6,689 bases of DNA from an uncultured Oscillospiraceae bacterium. GTDB taxonomy: Bacteria; Bacillota; Clostridia; Oscillospirales; Acutalibacteraceae. The stretch is from NCBI GenBank assembly GCA_900549945.1, contig URQJ01000099.1, positions 1-6,689 on the forward strand, read 5' to 3'. Shown here piece after piece: positions 6,367-6,689 of this stretch (within the stretch, counting starts at the first letter, position 1; each line of letters begins with the position of its first letter). The position numbers and the translations under genes were made by a program. Below the pieces are notes generated by a model. It ran no database searches, was not told the origin of the DNA, and saw only the letters and a list, made by a program, of their open reading frames with translations.

Positions 6367-6546
6367 ATGTCAAACCGAACCGTACACTATTCCCTGCGCA
6401 TCGATGCCGAGCTGCTCGAAAAATTCAGCTACGTCGCCGAATACGAGGCGCGCTCTATAAACCGCGAGCTGATTCAGATCATCCGAAATCACGTCCTGTG
6501 GTTTGAGCAGAAGATGGGCGAAATCGACGTCGGTCAGTCTCAATAG
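6367..6546 (+). CDS. Small Arc-like ribbon-helix-helix DNA-binding protein
   Basis: This 59-residue protein fits the ribbon-helix-helix pattern. The beta strand is TVHYSLRID (5-13). Helix A is about AELLEKFSYVAEYEA (14-28), with a short turn at RS (29-30). Helix B runs from INRELIQIIRNHVLWFEQKM (31-50). In this family two chains pair their strands and lay them in the DNA major groove; Tyr8, Leu10 and Arg11 lie in the strand, where DNA contacts are expected. I chose the ATG at 6367 because an AGGGAG lies 8-9 bases upstream; an in-frame ATG at 6325 would add 14 unlikely residues and overlap the promoter region. It stands alone: no toxin gene is visible next to it, so a toxin-antitoxin role is not supported. 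Its targets are unknown; it may regulate itself. Confidence 0.82.
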   Translation: MSNRTVHYSLRIDAELLEKFSYVAEYEARSINRELIQIIRNHVLWFEQKMGEIDVGQSQ

Positions 6547-6547
6547 C

Positions 6548-6585
6548 AAAACGACAGCCGCGGCGTGCGCCGGGCTGTCGTTTTT
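6548..6585. terminator. Two-way terminator between convergent genes
   Basis: AAAACGACAGCC (6548-6559) pairs with GGCTGTCGTTTT (6573-6584). CGGC/GCCG (6561-6564, 6569-6572) extends the stem after a one-base bulge. It gives a five-T run on the plus strand and TTTT on the minus strand, so it can end both the Arc-like transcript and the gene entering from the right. Confidence 0.88.
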
Positions 6586-6602
6586 GCTTTCTCTGTATTC
6601 GA

Positions 6603-6639
6603 TTACTTCGTGCGGCCGATGTCGCGGCGGTAGTGCGCG
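6603..6639 (-). CDS. C-terminal end of a minus-strand gene, possibly phosphoribosylamine-glycine ligase
   Basis: On the minus strand the last genomic bases read AHYRRDIGRTK followed by TAA (6605-6603). The Y-R-x-D-I-G close to the end resembles the C-terminus of PurD, the ATP-dependent ligase joining glycine to phosphoribosylamine in purine synthesis, where sequences such as YRRDIG are common near the stop. Only eleven residues are present, so this is a suggestion. Supporting context is the two-way terminator just beyond the stop codon, which implies a real gene end. The rest of the gene is lost because the adapter begins at 6640. Confidence 0.45.
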
Positions 6640-6689
6640 AGATCGGAAGAGCGTCGTGTAGGGAAAGAGTGTAGATCTCGGTGGTCGCC
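6640..6689. other. Illumina TruSeq adapter (assembly artefact)
   Basis: The last 50 bases begin with AGATCGGAAGAGC and continue with CGTCGTGTAGGG through to GGTGGTCGCC. This agrees over its whole length with the reverse complement of the Illumina universal (P5-side) adapter. It is synthetic read-through kept at the end of the contig, not bacterial DNA, and should be excluded from any gene call. Confidence 0.98.

Noticed and set aside
6282..6546. Other plus-strand open frames overlapping the Arc-like gene, including a longer form from 6325
   Set aside because: The frame from 6282 is an out-of-frame shadow; the longer in-frame form would start inside the probable promoter and lacks a ribosome site.
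1..6689. CRISPR arrays, tRNA or rRNA genes, insertion sequences
   Set aside because: I saw no regularly spaced repeats, no cloverleaf-like sequence with a T-loop motif, and no transposase or terminal inverted repeats.

Overview
The window looks like a GC-rich contig end from a Gram-positive, low-nutrient-gut type bacterium of the Clostridia (Bacillota). The signs are strong AGGAGG-type ribosome binding sites, compact sigma-A-like promoters with 17-base spacers, many hairpin-plus-T terminators, a box that fits the CcpA cre consensus exactly, and carbohydrate enzymes of the kind common in gut Clostridia. The taxonomic call is inference: no rRNA or marker gene is present.

Layout from left to right. 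A minus-strand GNAT acetyltransferase is cut by the left edge (1-206). A terminator (237-280) separates it from a complete MATE-family efflux transporter (286-1677, minus). That gene's promoter (1719-1747) overlaps the terminator of the next gene, a class I SAM-dependent methyltransferase (1781-2437, minus), which has its own promoter (2552-2580). A strong terminator (2648-2678) then closes a glycoside phosphorylase of family GH130 (2704-3705, minus). Across a 296-base regulatory region, a GH36 alpha-galactosidase (4002-6176, plus) is transcribed in the opposite direction and ends at a long terminator. A 59-residue Arc-like ribbon-helix-helix protein (6367-6546, plus) follows, and a two-way terminator separates it from the last codons of a minus-strand gene, probably purD (6603-6639). 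The final 50 bases (6640-6689) are Illumina adapter sequence, not genome.

The functional core is the divergent GH130/GH36 pair. Neither protein has a visible signal peptide. The simplest reading is that imported galactosylated manno-oligosaccharides are stripped of alpha-1,6-galactose by GH36, and the beta-1,4-mannosyl chain is then phosphorolysed by GH130 to mannose 1-phosphate. The cre-like box and an adjoining inverted repeat lie just downstream of the predicted GH130 start site, which suggests catabolite control and possibly a local regulator. No transporter or regulator gene for the system lies inside the window. The MATE, methyltransferase and GNAT genes look like separate units with no clear link to sugar metabolism.

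I do not see an undescribed multi-gene system here. The points most worth checking are the adapter at the contig end, the cre/inverted-repeat control region, the promoter built into a terminator, and the exact substrate of the GH130 enzyme.
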